64,000 bases of DNA from JAIROC01 sp031553535 (GTDB lineage Bacteria; Bacteroidota; Bacteroidia; Bacteroidales; WCHB1-69): positions 1 to 64,000 of the forward strand of contig JAVBLM010000001.1 in assembly GCA_031553535.1 (NCBI GenBank), read 5' to 3'. Below, piece by piece: positions 55,401-64,000 of this stretch. The notes under the pieces are model-generated. The model was not told the DNA's origin. It made no database searches and was given only the letters and a program-made list of their open reading frames with translations. Position numbers and translations under genes: made by a program. Each line of letters opens with the position of its first letter. Positions within the stretch are counted from its first letter, which is position 1.

Positions 55401-58400
55401 TAATACATTAGAAGAAGCAATAACAAGAATTTATTCGTGTGGAATCAAAGGTGCTGTTGTATTACAATTGCAAGACGGAACATATCCTGAGTCAATTAGT
55501 TTATTGGGACAAATTCCAGGGTCAAGCCCTATAAATACAGTAACAATTACTTCTTTATCAGGAAACAAAGAAGATGTTACTATTCAGCCATCAAATCAGG
55601 CAGGAGTAATACTGGGAGAGGTAAGTAATATTATCATAGACGGAATTACAATAGATGCAGCTTCTTCCGGAACATACGGTATTGAGTTTGCTGCTTCCGT
55701 CAATAATATTGAAATCAATAATACGATTGTTAAAGCCAATCTCTCAGAAACAACAAGAGAAACAGGCTATGCTGCAGTTTATAAAGGAATGAATACCGGT
55801 ACTGCAAATGATATTCGTTTTGTAAACAATACACTTGACGGCGGTTATAATGGATTTGAGTTTTATGGTAATTCATCCAATAATTATGATGGGATAACAT
55901 TGGAAAACAATATCATTTCCAATCAATATAATGTTGCCATTACTGCTCAATATACCAATTTCTCAATCATTACTAGAAATACACTTCTTAGTAAAACAAA
56001 TGCTCAAGCACCTTGGCAAGGAATGGAGTTACAATACTGTAATGGAGATATTACAAGCAATAGTATTAAACAAAGAAGCGATGCTATCACATCTCCTATT
56101 GGAATAGTATTGACTCAATATAATCAAATCGGAAATCCCGCTTTAATTGCAAATAACGAAATCATTTTATCCAATACGGCCATAGGTTTACTAGTAAATA
56201 ATAATGTAGCGGCAGATATTCTCCATAATTCTATCTATATGGATGGAACTGATGCCTCAAAAGGTATTCAGACTAATCAAAATGTTGGAGCTGATATTTC
56301 CATACAGAACAACAATATTATCACAAGAGGTGAAAACAGTTATCCTGTTTACTTGTCAAATACAACGAATTTGCCTTATTGGAGTATTAACTATAACAAT
56401 ATGTTAGCTCCTACCTACATAGGATATGCAGATGGAAATAAATCAACATTCCAGGAATGGAGACAGACGGTATCAAGTGACTTGAATTCTGTATCTACCG
56501 AACCTATTTTTAAAAACATACAAACCAGTATGGAGTTGATTAGTAGTAGAGGTATTTTATGTCCTGTCTTATCGACGATTCCTACTGATATCAGAGATAC
56601 CGTACGTACTTCTCTAACAACAATGGGAGCATATCATTTCAAACAGGCAATAGTAGATGCCGCTCCTGTTGCATTCGTATCCCCAACAGAATATTATAAT
56701 ACAGGAGATTCTCTTTCTATTACAATTAAAAATACAGGAGTCGATCCTATAACTTCTTTAACGATTAATTGGGATATAAACGGAACCGCTTTTTCTAAAC
56801 CCTGGACAGGGACTCTTGTTCAAGGAGCGATTTCCAATACGATTGTTTTAGAAAATAACCTTACTCTATCTGATGTTATTAATAATATTACAGTCTGGAC
56901 TTCCAATCCTAACGCAACAGCAGATGATGATGTATTGAATGATACGATAAAATTATTAGTTGTAGTTTGCGGAAATGGATTAAGCGGTAATTATACAGTT
57001 GGTGCTCAAGGACGTATTCCGAATTTAAAAACAGTGGCCAATATACTAACCAATTGCGGAGTTAACGGGCCTGTAGAATTTTCGTTATTAGAAGGAATAC
57101 ACGATTCTTTATTACTTGGAAATATAAACGGAACAAGCAATGTAAATACGATTACTTTCCAACCAAATATCACCAATACTAATGATGCAACGATTACAGG
57201 AATTAAATTCGACACGATAAACAATATTGTAATCAAAGACTTAACAATTAAAGCAACGGATATTGCCGCAATCGAATTCAAAGCTCCGGCAAATAACATA
57301 GAAATTAGAAACTGTAACATTATAGCCAATCTTGTAACACAGGACACTGTGGTTGGAGCGTTTGGTATCTACAAACCGGAAAACACAAATAATGCAAGTA
57401 ATATTCTAATTACCGGAAATACAATAACGGGCGGATATGCTGGAATTTATTTCTATGGAAATAACGATGAAACCAATTATGGCTCCAATATCATGATTGA
57501 TAGCAATGCTTTTACAAACCAATATCATTATGGATTGTATTTACGATATATAGATGCAGCAAATATAGATCATAATTCGTTAGTTAGTAGACCTGGCAGC
57601 AAGAATGACTGGATTGGGATGGATGCTAATTATGTGAATGCTGTAATTAACGCAAATAAATTTAAAACACTTGATTCAAACGGAAGGCCAACCGCTATTG
57701 CATTGAGTAATTTCAACCATTTGCATACAACCGAGGCTGGAATGATCGCAAATAATGAGATTATTCTAAAATGTGCGGATGGTTATTCTATTCCTTGTAT
57801 CAATCTCAAAGGAGCTGTTACCGGTAAAATCATTCATAATTCAATATATAGTAAAGGTAGTCGTACAAAATCAATAGCGATAACAAATAATCCGAATGAT
57901 AAGCTAATAATAAAAAATAATATTTTTGTTACATTAGGCGGGTCATTTGCCATTCCGATTAACTTAGAAGGTACTGGAAATAGAAATCTGTGGGATTTTG
58001 ATTATAATAGTTATCATTCGGATAGCAATCGTATTTGTCAACTAGGAAATAATATCTATATAAATTCATTACCCTCTTGGCGAAAAACGATTAATGGAGA
58101 TAAACATGCCGTAACTATAAATCCGGGCTTCGGCAACAATCCATCAGATTTGGCATTGTCCGATTTTACCGGATTAGCATGTCCTGCTTTTAATGAAGTA
58201 AATGCAGATATTAATAATAAAGAACGTATTGTAACTACTTCTATGGGCTGTTATGCCATGGATCATATGAATGTAAATGCTCAATTGGCAAGTCTCTTAA
58301 ATTGGGACCCGGTACTTGGACAAAAAGATTCCTTAAAGGTGGTTTTGAAAAATGGAGGGACAACGCCTATCACGGATGTTGATTTCAGTTATTCCTTTAA

Positions 58401-61400
58401 TAATACTACCGAATCATCCAGTTGGAATGGAAATTTGGCTTTTGGAGATTCGGTTGTAATTACACTAAGGCAAGTTGAATATGTTTCGGGACGCAATCTA
58501 TTTACCGTATGGATTGATACGCTTAACAAGGGACAAGATATTGACCAATATCTGACTGATGATACTTTATCTGTTTCTATAGCGATTTGTACAGGTAATC
58601 CCATGAATGGACGATATGTTGTGGATGAAAATGGAACGAGAGAGTTTTCATCTATAGAAGAAGCTGTAGAGCAATTGTATGCTTGTGGTATTAGCGGACC
58701 TGTAACCATTGCATTGGTTGACGGAGATTATCGGGTATCAGTAGTTTTGGAAGGTGCTATTCCGGGATCAACCGATACAAATATTGTAACATTTACATCG
58801 CTTTCCGGGGACAGTAGTTCGGTAAAAATACAAAGAGCGGGAACGCCGGCTATAGATGAGGCCGCATTTATTTTGAATGGGGTTTCTAATATCGTTTTAT
58901 CCAAACTGACTTTGGATGGAAGTTCGATACATACCCCAGGAGTTAATACCTATGCTACTGAATATTCCAAAGCTGTAACTCTTATCGGTGGATGTGATAA
59001 TATTGAAATCACGAATTGTCATTTAACAATTGCATTTACTACCCTTACCAGTGGTGGAATGAATGAATTATTGAATGCTGTGTATGCTCACCAATATGCG
59101 GCCATTAGTAAACCGCCAAGTTCAGGTATAATTACAAATATCAGGATAATTAATAATTTGATAGAAGGAGGCTCACGTGGAATTTCTTTGGATGCATCTG
59201 CTTCTGATTATAATAAAAATATTTACATCCTGGATAATATTATACAAGAAGTAGATTATGGTGCTGTGTATCTATCATATACTGATTCCGTGAATGTAGA
59301 AAATAATACAATTACTCAACGTACTACCTCTCCATGGCCAATGTCAGCGATTTATTTTGCAGACACTTATGGAAAAATTATAGGGAATAGGATTAAGTTG
59401 ACATTAACAGGAAACGGGATTTACCTTTCGAATGCAACAAATAGCTTATTGAGTAGATGTTTAGTCGTAAATAATGAAATTATCGGCTCGGCAACCGGAA
59501 ACAGTGCAAGATCGGGAATAAACGTTGCTAAATCAAGGGCGGATATTTATCATAACTCTGTCTATCTGACAGGGACAGGAAGACGATATGGATTGCAAGT
59601 TGCCAACGATGCAAATACATTTATAGATGTTCAAAATAATAACTTTGTAATATCTTCATCAGACAATACAAGTTTTCCTGCTTATTTAGCAACCGCTGTA
59701 ACAGGTGCTAATGTACGTCTTGCCAATTATTATATTAATCATAATAATTATCATGCTATAAACGGAACAAATGTAGGTGCTGTAGGTGGAACGGGTGCTG
59801 CTTATATTAAAGCGGATATGGGCGCTTGGTCTGCAACAGTAACTTATGATACAAATTCAGTAAGTGTAAACCCGAATTTCAGTAATCCGACACAAAACTT
59901 AGAATATATAACCGGAGATAATTTAAAATCTCCCTTACTGAATATTCCGGAGGCGCTCATTGATATAAAGGGTATTTATCGGGAGGATCCAAGCTGTATA
60001 GGCGCATATGAATATATTCCTGCAGGTGCAGATATCCTGCCCTATGAATTAATTTCTCCATATAAGGAAACACAAGCCAATGGTTTGGATTCGGTCGTTA
60101 TCACATTGCAAAATGTGGGCCGTGATACAATTCATTCAGTAGATATTGTTTGGACTGTAGGTAATACCACCCAGACTTATCCTTGGACCGGTACTCTTGC
60201 ATTCGGAGAAATATCAGCTCCTGTAAAATTGGGAGACTTTACTCCGGGTTCGCGGAAGAACAGTATACTTGTATATACATCCAATCCCAACGGAGCGGCA
60301 GATCTGGATGTAAGCAACGATACGATACGGTCGGTTACCTACGGATGCGATTCCATAATGAATGGCATATATACTATCGGACTCTCTCAAGGAAATCATT
60401 TTGAAAAAATAACGGATTTTGTACAAGCTCTTTATGCTTGTGGAATAAATGCTCCGGTTGTTGCCCAAATACAAGATGGAACATATTTTGAAGCTATAGA
60501 ATTGTCAGAATCTGTTTCCGGATCCAGTACCCAAAACACGATTACGTTCACTTCTGCCTCTCAAGACGCAACAGCTGTTACTATTCAACGTCCTGATGAT
60601 GGCCGTTGGGACATAGTGCCCTTTGCACTGACAGGTATTTCCAATATTGTTGTTTCGCATCTTACATTAAGTGCTCTTACTCCCACTTTATATTCGTCTG
60701 CAAAGGCTATAACCATACAAGACGGCTCCGACAATATAGAAATCAGCAATTGTATTCTGCAAATCCCTTCTTTTGAAAACAGTACGGCTTCTTCGGAAGA
60801 TTATACGGTTATTCGTCAATTAGGCTCCGGCATTATTTCTAATATTCGTATAACGGATAATGTAATCGAAGGAGGTGCTTATGGAATTTACATGAAAGGC
60901 GTTTCAAATGCCAATAGAAATCAAACGATTTTAATACAAAATAATATAATAGATTCTGTAGGTAGTTATGGCATATATGCATATTGGAGTGATAATGTAG
61001 ATATTATAAACAACAGTATAAGGCAACGTATTCATTCACAAAAACATGATTTTACCGGAATTTATTATTATTATTCCACAGGTAATAAGGTTATCAATAA
61101 TCGTATCAAAGCCGATTCTGTCATGTATGGAATGTATTTATATTATTTGAATTCAGGATCTGCCAATAATGCATTGGTAGCGAATAATGAGATTATTGTT
61201 AAGAAAGTAAGAATCCCGATATCATCGAATAATCCGGCAGGATTGTATATAAGTTCCTCAAAGGCAGATGTATTGCATAATTCCGTTTTAACAATTGAAG
61301 GTGGAAGAGCTGCAATATGCATATCGGCATCAAGCCTTTATCCGTTTACTCTCAAGAATAACATTTTTACGACACTTGATTCAAGTGCTTATGCAATATA

Positions 61401-64000
61401 CGCCAATTCATCTCCGGCAAACGTGATAGATGCAGTAGAACTTGATTATAATAATTATTATGCTCCGGTTAATATAGGTTCTTTAATAGGTACCGGAGGA
61501 GGCGAAAAGGAAACTATACAGGATTGGCAAACAGCAGTAACCACTGATCTTAATTCTATAAGTATAAAACCCATATTTAAAAATAGCAGTATTAGTTTGG
61601 AATTAGATAATATTTCGGACGTATATTGCCCTATAATAGCTAATGCCGGTGATGATATTACGGGAAGTCCTCGTATGGTAAAAACATTAATGGGAGCGTA
61701 TGGAATTCCGGCAGCAGATCATGATGCCTACTTGTTTGGGATAGTTGATGTTCCGGAAGAGATAATATCCGGCCAGGTTTACTATCCAAGGGTATTATTA
61801 CAAAATTTAGGAACATCTCCCCTGACAAAGTTAGAAGTAGGGTGGGCTTTGAACACAACACCCCAAACTCCGGTAGCACCATGGACAGGTTCATTGGATA
61901 GATTGGAGACAGATACAATGCCATTAAATTCAATTACCGCCATTAACGGATTGAATGAATTAATGGTTTGGGTAACTGCTGTTAACAACTTGACAGACGA
62001 ATTTGATTATAATGATACCATACGCATTAGTTTCCATGCTTGTGATTCTTTATTGAAGGGGGATTATACTATTGGCTCGTCTGGTGAATTCTCTTCATTC
62101 ACAGATGCTATAACTCGAATACACCAATGTGGAATAGGCGGAGATATTCGTTTTTGGGTAGAAGAGGGAACGTATAGAGAAACTGTTGATTTAACAAATA
62201 TTCATCCCCTGGGAGGGCCTTATTCTATTACCATTCAACCGATAGCAGGAGATAGTGTATCCATTCGTCCGGCATTATCAGAAAGGTTGGGAATAGGGAT
62301 AAAACTAGGAAAGACAACCAATGTAACAATTGAAGGAATCACGATTGATATGCAGGATGCCACGGGAATGTTGACTACTCATTATGGGATCTATATAAAT
62401 AATGAAATCTCAAATATCATTATAAATGATTGTATTATTTTATCTTCAACGGTAAGTACATTATCCGATTACCAATTAATTTATAAAGAAAATACCGGAA
62501 CAGTTAACAATGTCCAAATCACAAATAATACTTTCTCTAAAGGTTCTAGAGGAATAAATTTGGTAGGTGGAGCAGGTTCCAGTTTGAATAACAGTAATAT
62601 TATTATTGACAGTAATATTTTCATTGAGCAATATGAGTCGGGTATACAAACTGAAAATATAGATTTCATAAGTATGGCATATAACCAAATTACGAGATTG
62701 TCTTCCAATGGAATTTGGCATGGAATTCGTCTGGCTAAATCAGAAGGACCAATATACGGCAACAGGATTAATTACAAAGGGACTCGAAATGCTCATGGAA
62801 TAACTTTGGGAGAGCATAATTTGAAACATGTAGATAATGCTCTTATTGCAAATAATGAAATTATTATCAATGCATCTCACGCTAATTCTTCAATAGGGAT
62901 TAATGTAACAAATAATGCAAAAATTGATATTATTCATAATTCAATACTGGTTAAAAGCACGGTTGCAGCGGATAGAGGTATTTTCATATCCTCGACAACA
63001 AATGGAAATTATTCTATTCTAAATAATAATATCGAAGTGGAATTCTCTGCTGCTTATCCTATTTACTTTGACGGAACAATCGACTTGAACAACCTGACGG
63101 TTAATTATAATAATTACTATGCTCCGACATTTGTAGGATTTGTCAATGGAACGGCCCAAAATACATTAGATACTTGGGCGTCGATTGTTACAAATGATAC
63201 GAATTCCATTTCTATAGATCCGAAGTTCCTAGATGAGTCGATTAGTTTAAAGACGCCAACTGATGTCAATTTACAATGCCCGCAGCAAGCAAATGTGTTA
63301 TATGATATAGAAGAAAATTCCAGAGGCTTATATACGATAATGGGAGCTTATACTTTCTTTGTATACCTCGGCTATAATTTAGAGCTAAGTGAAATAATAG
63401 AACCCACAAACATGAACACTCCATGTGCACCAAATTTCGTATCGGTTAAATATGCTGTTCATAATGCAGGAAGTATGGATTATGATTTCTCTATTGATCC
63501 CTTAACGTTGCATTTTGGAATGACTGGAGAGAAAGAATTTGATACTACGATCGTAATAACTTCCGGTATGTTGGAGAAATTCAAGACGGATACCTTTTTA
63601 TTGAAAACCAACCTGGATGTATCTTTTGCCGGAAACTATTATATTACTTCATGGATACATAGTGATAATGATACTATTTTGAGTAATGATACATTGCAGA
63701 CTGTTTATAATTCAGGAAAAATCAAGTTACCGTATTTTAATGATTTCACAGGTTCCGATTCGTTGAAAAACCTTGTGATTCGTAGCCTTACAACGAATGG
63801 AGAAATATGGAAAGTTGTTCCGAGTGGTTACGATGCAATCATTCAACCTGATTCAGGAAGCAATAAGCTGGTTTTCGATGCAGATGCCGGATCCGTATCT
63901 CAATTCTCCACAAATCAGATAGAGCTGAACAGAACCTCTCGTCCTACTCTAAGATTTTGGTATGCCCATGACAATCAGAATCCGTCAAGTTTAGATCAGA
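52450..64000 (+). CDS. Giant beta-helix surface protein D, 3' end cut by window edge (at least 3850 aa)
   Basis: The frame opens at ATG 52450 and runs to the right edge. Parts seen: signal peptide (1-21, cleavage near LVAQ); adhesin-type jelly-roll (about 25-205, FNANSYPDW, WWKEELFD, SYGWLIDNF); Ig-like domain (210-315); CARDB linker (320-430). Six beta-helix modules follow (from about 432, 975, 1512, 2052, 2637 and 3202, to about 3635), then the start of a MAM-like jelly-roll (3757 on, LRFWYAHDNQNPS). No extra domain separates the Ig part from the modules, unlike in A, B and C. Protein C has about 513 residues after the matching point, so D should end roughly 1.5 kb outside, near 4360 residues, with a T9SS tail. 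That tail is predicted, not seen. By eye it is A+T-rich like gene C. Confidence 0.9.
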   Translation, partial: MKKVILLIGLLSVFNFALVAQPKIIEYESFDNTSSFVFTSSSVGYTTWLPESDLYVSYPYAYKGQMPTASGTEVILESPPYDLSGYSDVYLRFSHICKIDPQDTVRIEYAYQMGTGFSDWEPLLSRYLGQASNYTYFGFNANSYPDWEAANLATKPTQEWWKEELFDLKALISTNIKFRFVLKKGSAPGTSVSYGWLIDNFEIIASNDPITFPTIEFIAPIVKNDVYHTGPFNVEVKVVSNTSASMQIPYLKYTAVTGNSIVKDSLTMINSGFGLWKAVIPQQYLNTHVHYSIHATDMNGNRDIAYEDFAIVKNDQYGNNSVALLAINNPTQEDTQLPSSPIKISIQNKGAFDLDTITVFWKVNNNPHTSFGWKGNLPWNYQDNAITIGTYTPTANAFDTLWVWLENPNQVQDIVTEDDTLCIVLYGCSSTMNPVYTIGQGQHFSSLSLAVEALKRCGVADNIAFELEDGTYPENIDLSELNTIMGSYQLTITSAQGNDNVVIKPVSGVGITLGKTNNVTIENITIDVSLGTHAIAFTDACSNITIRNNTLKSKTMGTGSLSGSPIYKGDNSGKLNNIVIEGNTIEGGYSGITLYGGTSVGEGTNIKIDNNILKDQYHYGLYLFNNQLTSVSNNTITSRNTGSIDPNRWEGISVNYSNGHITANKIHQQNPAIKASKGIFIENMNVGNTLETGSIINNEIIITSESISSGIHLFADINASILHNSVYIGGSGASNGILVTDNPNIKTTIENNHFTTDALGSYPIYLGSTNYLNNWNIDYNNYYSPDNIGYANGAKTSLDDWKNTVSSDVNSTDSLPDYIDNTVSLELNTYIGLACSLNNKAETDIKKIQRTKITTMGCYAGALYPENASLIKLINWGNNNIQGLKDTIKVVLINSGSSALNGATIEWMFNNGISTQVTSSKVLSFGDTAIIELGEVQYNNAGNNTLKAWIVGSGNTYLENDTISIETHICDSVLNGTYVVGIDFNTLEEAITRIYSCGIKGAVVLQLQDGTYPESISLLGQIPGSSPINTVTITSLSGNKEDVTIQPSNQAGVILGEVSNIIIDGITIDAASSGTYGIEFAASVNNIEINNTIVKANLSETTRETGYAAVYKGMNTGTANDIRFVNNTLDGGYNGFEFYGNSSNNYDGITLENNIISNQYNVAITAQYTNFSIITRNTLLSKTNAQAPWQGMELQYCNGDITSNSIKQRSDAITSPIGIVLTQYNQIGNPALIANNEIILSNTAIGLLVNNNVAADILHNSIYMDGTDASKGIQTNQNVGADISIQNNNIITRGENSYPVYLSNTTNLPYWSINYNNMLAPTYIGYADGNKSTFQEWRQTVSSDLNSVSTEPIFKNIQTSMELISSRGILCPVLSTIPTDIRDTVRTSLTTMGAYHFKQAIVDAAPVAFVSPTEYYNTGDSLSITIKNTGVDPITSLTINWDINGTAFSKPWTGTLVQGAISNTIVLENNLTLSDVINNITVWTSNPNATADDDVLNDTIKLLVVVCGNGLSGNYTVGAQGRIPNLKTVANILTNCGVNGPVEFSLLEGIHDSLLLGNINGTSNVNTITFQPNITNTNDATITGIKFDTINNIVIKDLTIKATDIAAIEFKAPANNIEIRNCNIIANLVTQDTVVGAFGIYKPENTNNASNILITGNTITGGYAGIYFYGNNDETNYGSNIMIDSNAFTNQYHYGLYLRYIDAANIDHNSLVSRPGSKNDWIGMDANYVNAVINANKFKTLDSNGRPTAIALSNFNHLHTTEAGMIANNEIILKCADGYSIPCINLKGAVTGKIIHNSIYSKGSRTKSIAITNNPNDKLIIKNNIFVTLGGSFAIPINLEGTGNRNLWDFDYNSYHSDSNRICQLGNNIYINSLPSWRKTINGDKHAVTINPGFGNNPSDLALSDFTGLACPAFNEVNADINNKERIVTTSMGCYAMDHMNVNAQLASLLNWDPVLGQKDSLKVVLKNGGTTPITDVDFSYSFNNTTESSSWNGNLAFGDSVVITLRQVEYVSGRNLFTVWIDTLNKGQDIDQYLTDDTLSVSIAICTGNPMNGRYVVDENGTREFSSIEEAVEQLYACGISGPVTIALVDGDYRVSVVLEGAIPGSTDTNIVTFTSLSGDSSSVKIQRAGTPAIDEAAFILNGVSNIVLSKLTLDGSSIHTPGVNTYATEYSKAVTLIGGCDNIEITNCHLTIAFTTLTSGGMNELLNAVYAHQYAAISKPPSSGIITNIRIINNLIEGGSRGISLDASASDYNKNIYILDNIIQEVDYGAVYLSYTDSVNVENNTITQRTTSPWPMSAIYFADTYGKIIGNRIKLTLTGNGIYLSNATNSLLSRCLVVNNEIIGSATGNSARSGINVAKSRADIYHNSVYLTGTGRRYGLQVANDANTFIDVQNNNFVISSSDNTSFPAYLATAVTGANVRLANYYINHNNYHAINGTNVGAVGGTGAAYIKADMGAWSATVTYDTNSVSVNPNFSNPTQNLEYITGDNLKSPLLNIPEALIDIKGIYREDPSCIGAYEYIPAGADILPYELISPYKETQANGLDSVVITLQNVGRDTIHSVDIVWTVGNTTQTYPWTGTLAFGEISAPVKLGDFTPGSRKNSILVYTSNPNGAADLDVSNDTIRSVTYGCDSIMNGIYTIGLSQGNHFEKITDFVQALYACGINAPVVAQIQDGTYFEAIELSESVSGSSTQNTITFTSASQDATAVTIQRPDDGRWDIVPFALTGISNIVVSHLTLSALTPTLYSSAKAITIQDGSDNIEISNCILQIPSFENSTASSEDYTVIRQLGSGIISNIRITDNVIEGGAYGIYMKGVSNANRNQTILIQNNIIDSVGSYGIYAYWSDNVDIINNSIRQRIHSQKHDFTGIYYYYSTGNKVINNRIKADSVMYGMYLYYLNSGSANNALVANNEIIVKKVRIPISSNNPAGLYISSSKADVLHNSVLTIEGGRAAICISASSLYPFTLKNNIFTTLDSSAYAIYANSSPANVIDAVELDYNNYYAPVNIGSLIGTGGGEKETIQDWQTAVTTDLNSISIKPIFKNSSISLELDNISDVYCPIIANAGDDITGSPRMVKTLMGAYGIPAADHDAYLFGIVDVPEEIISGQVYYPRVLLQNLGTSPLTKLEVGWALNTTPQTPVAPWTGSLDRLETDTMPLNSITAINGLNELMVWVTAVNNLTDEFDYNDTIRISFHACDSLLKGDYTIGSSGEFSSFTDAITRIHQCGIGGDIRFWVEEGTYRETVDLTNIHPLGGPYSITIQPIAGDSVSIRPALSERLGIGIKLGKTTNVTIEGITIDMQDATGMLTTHYGIYINNEISNIIINDCIILSSTVSTLSDYQLIYKENTGTVNNVQITNNTFSKGSRGINLVGGAGSSLNNSNIIIDSNIFIEQYESGIQTENIDFISMAYNQITRLSSNGIWHGIRLAKSEGPIYGNRINYKGTRNAHGITLGEHNLKHVDNALIANNEIIINASHANSSIGINVTNNAKIDIIHNSILVKSTVAADRGIFISSTTNGNYSILNNNIEVEFSAAYPIYFDGTIDLNNLTVNYNNYYAPTFVGFVNGTAQNTLDTWASIVTNDTNSISIDPKFLDESISLKTPTDVNLQCPQQANVLYDIEENSRGLYTIMGAYTFFVYLGYNLELSEIIEPTNMNTPCAPNFVSVKYAVHNAGSMDYDFSIDPLTLHFGMTGEKEFDTTIVITSGMLEKFKTDTFLLKTNLDVSFAGNYYITSWIHSDNDTILSNDTLQTVYNSGKIKLPYFNDFTGSDSLKNLVIRSLTTNGEIWKVVPSGYDAIIQPDSGSNKLVFDADAGSVSQFSTNQIELNRTSRPTLRFWYAHDNQNPSSLDQ
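53743..63355 (+). repeat. Six composite beta-helix modules in protein D
   Basis: Headers lie near 53743, 55372, 56984, 58604, 60358 and 62053, spaced about 537-585 codons. Typical header motifs are CGVADNIAFELEDGTY, CGIKGAVVLQLQDGTY, CGISGPVTIALVDGDY and CGIGGDIRFWVEEGTY. Each holds a beta-helix with ILHNS, IIHNS or IYHNS turns, a YNNYY or YNNM block, a W...V..D.NSV block and a closing GAY or GCYA. Confidence 0.85.

Overview
The window looks like a Bacteroidota chromosome, most likely Bacteroidales. Four observations point there: C-terminal type IX secretion (T9SS, type A) sorting domains on giant surface proteins, TAnnTTTG-type -7 promoter boxes, an HU-fold/DUF4469 protein, and no clear Shine-Dalgarno sequences. 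The genus cannot be told from the sequence. All genes I accept are on the + strand. I saw no rRNA, tRNA, CRISPR array or transposase gene.

Region 1 (1-15,000) is a polymorphic-toxin locus. A giant SpvB/TcdB/Rhs protein, cut by the left edge, carries prealbumin-like (SpaA/Cna-B type) inserts, FG-GAP/VCBS motifs, a long Rhs shell and a variable C-terminal tip with a possible metallopeptidase motif. A small lipoprotein gene overlaps its stop codon by ATGA and is the obvious immunity candidate. A second lipoprotein gene follows and is broken by one extra C.

Region 2 (15,000-17,026) holds a good promoter, a 20-unit AC microsatellite, an HU-fold/DUF4469 gene, a double palindrome and dispersed repeats. 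One of these repeats also occurs, in frame, inside the Rhs gene.

Region 3 (17,027-64,000) is a tandem array of four giant secreted proteins, called here A (2702 aa), B (3341 aa), C (3465 aa) and D (at least 3850 aa, cut by the right edge). Three paralogous membrane regulators alternate with them: A, reg1, B, reg2, C, reg3, D. Each giant has a signal peptide, an adhesin-type jelly-roll domain, an Ig-like domain, a variable slot, and a series of long composite modules (2, 2, 4 and at least 6 copies) built on a right-handed beta-helix. A second jelly-roll follows and, in A-C, a T9SS tail; D is cut inside its second jelly-roll. Each regulator has an exported TPR domain, one membrane helix, a repetitive coiled coil and a LuxR/GerE-like DNA-binding domain, with no kinase or receiver domain. 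The simplest reading is that each regulator senses something in the periplasm and controls a neighbouring giant adhesin.

Terminator, promoter and gene-end sequences recur between the cassettes. Two displaced gene ends show that the array has been reshaped by duplication and by gain or loss of giant genes. The array is the best candidate for an undescribed system here: a set of surface proteins of graded module number, each beside its own membrane-tethered regulator.
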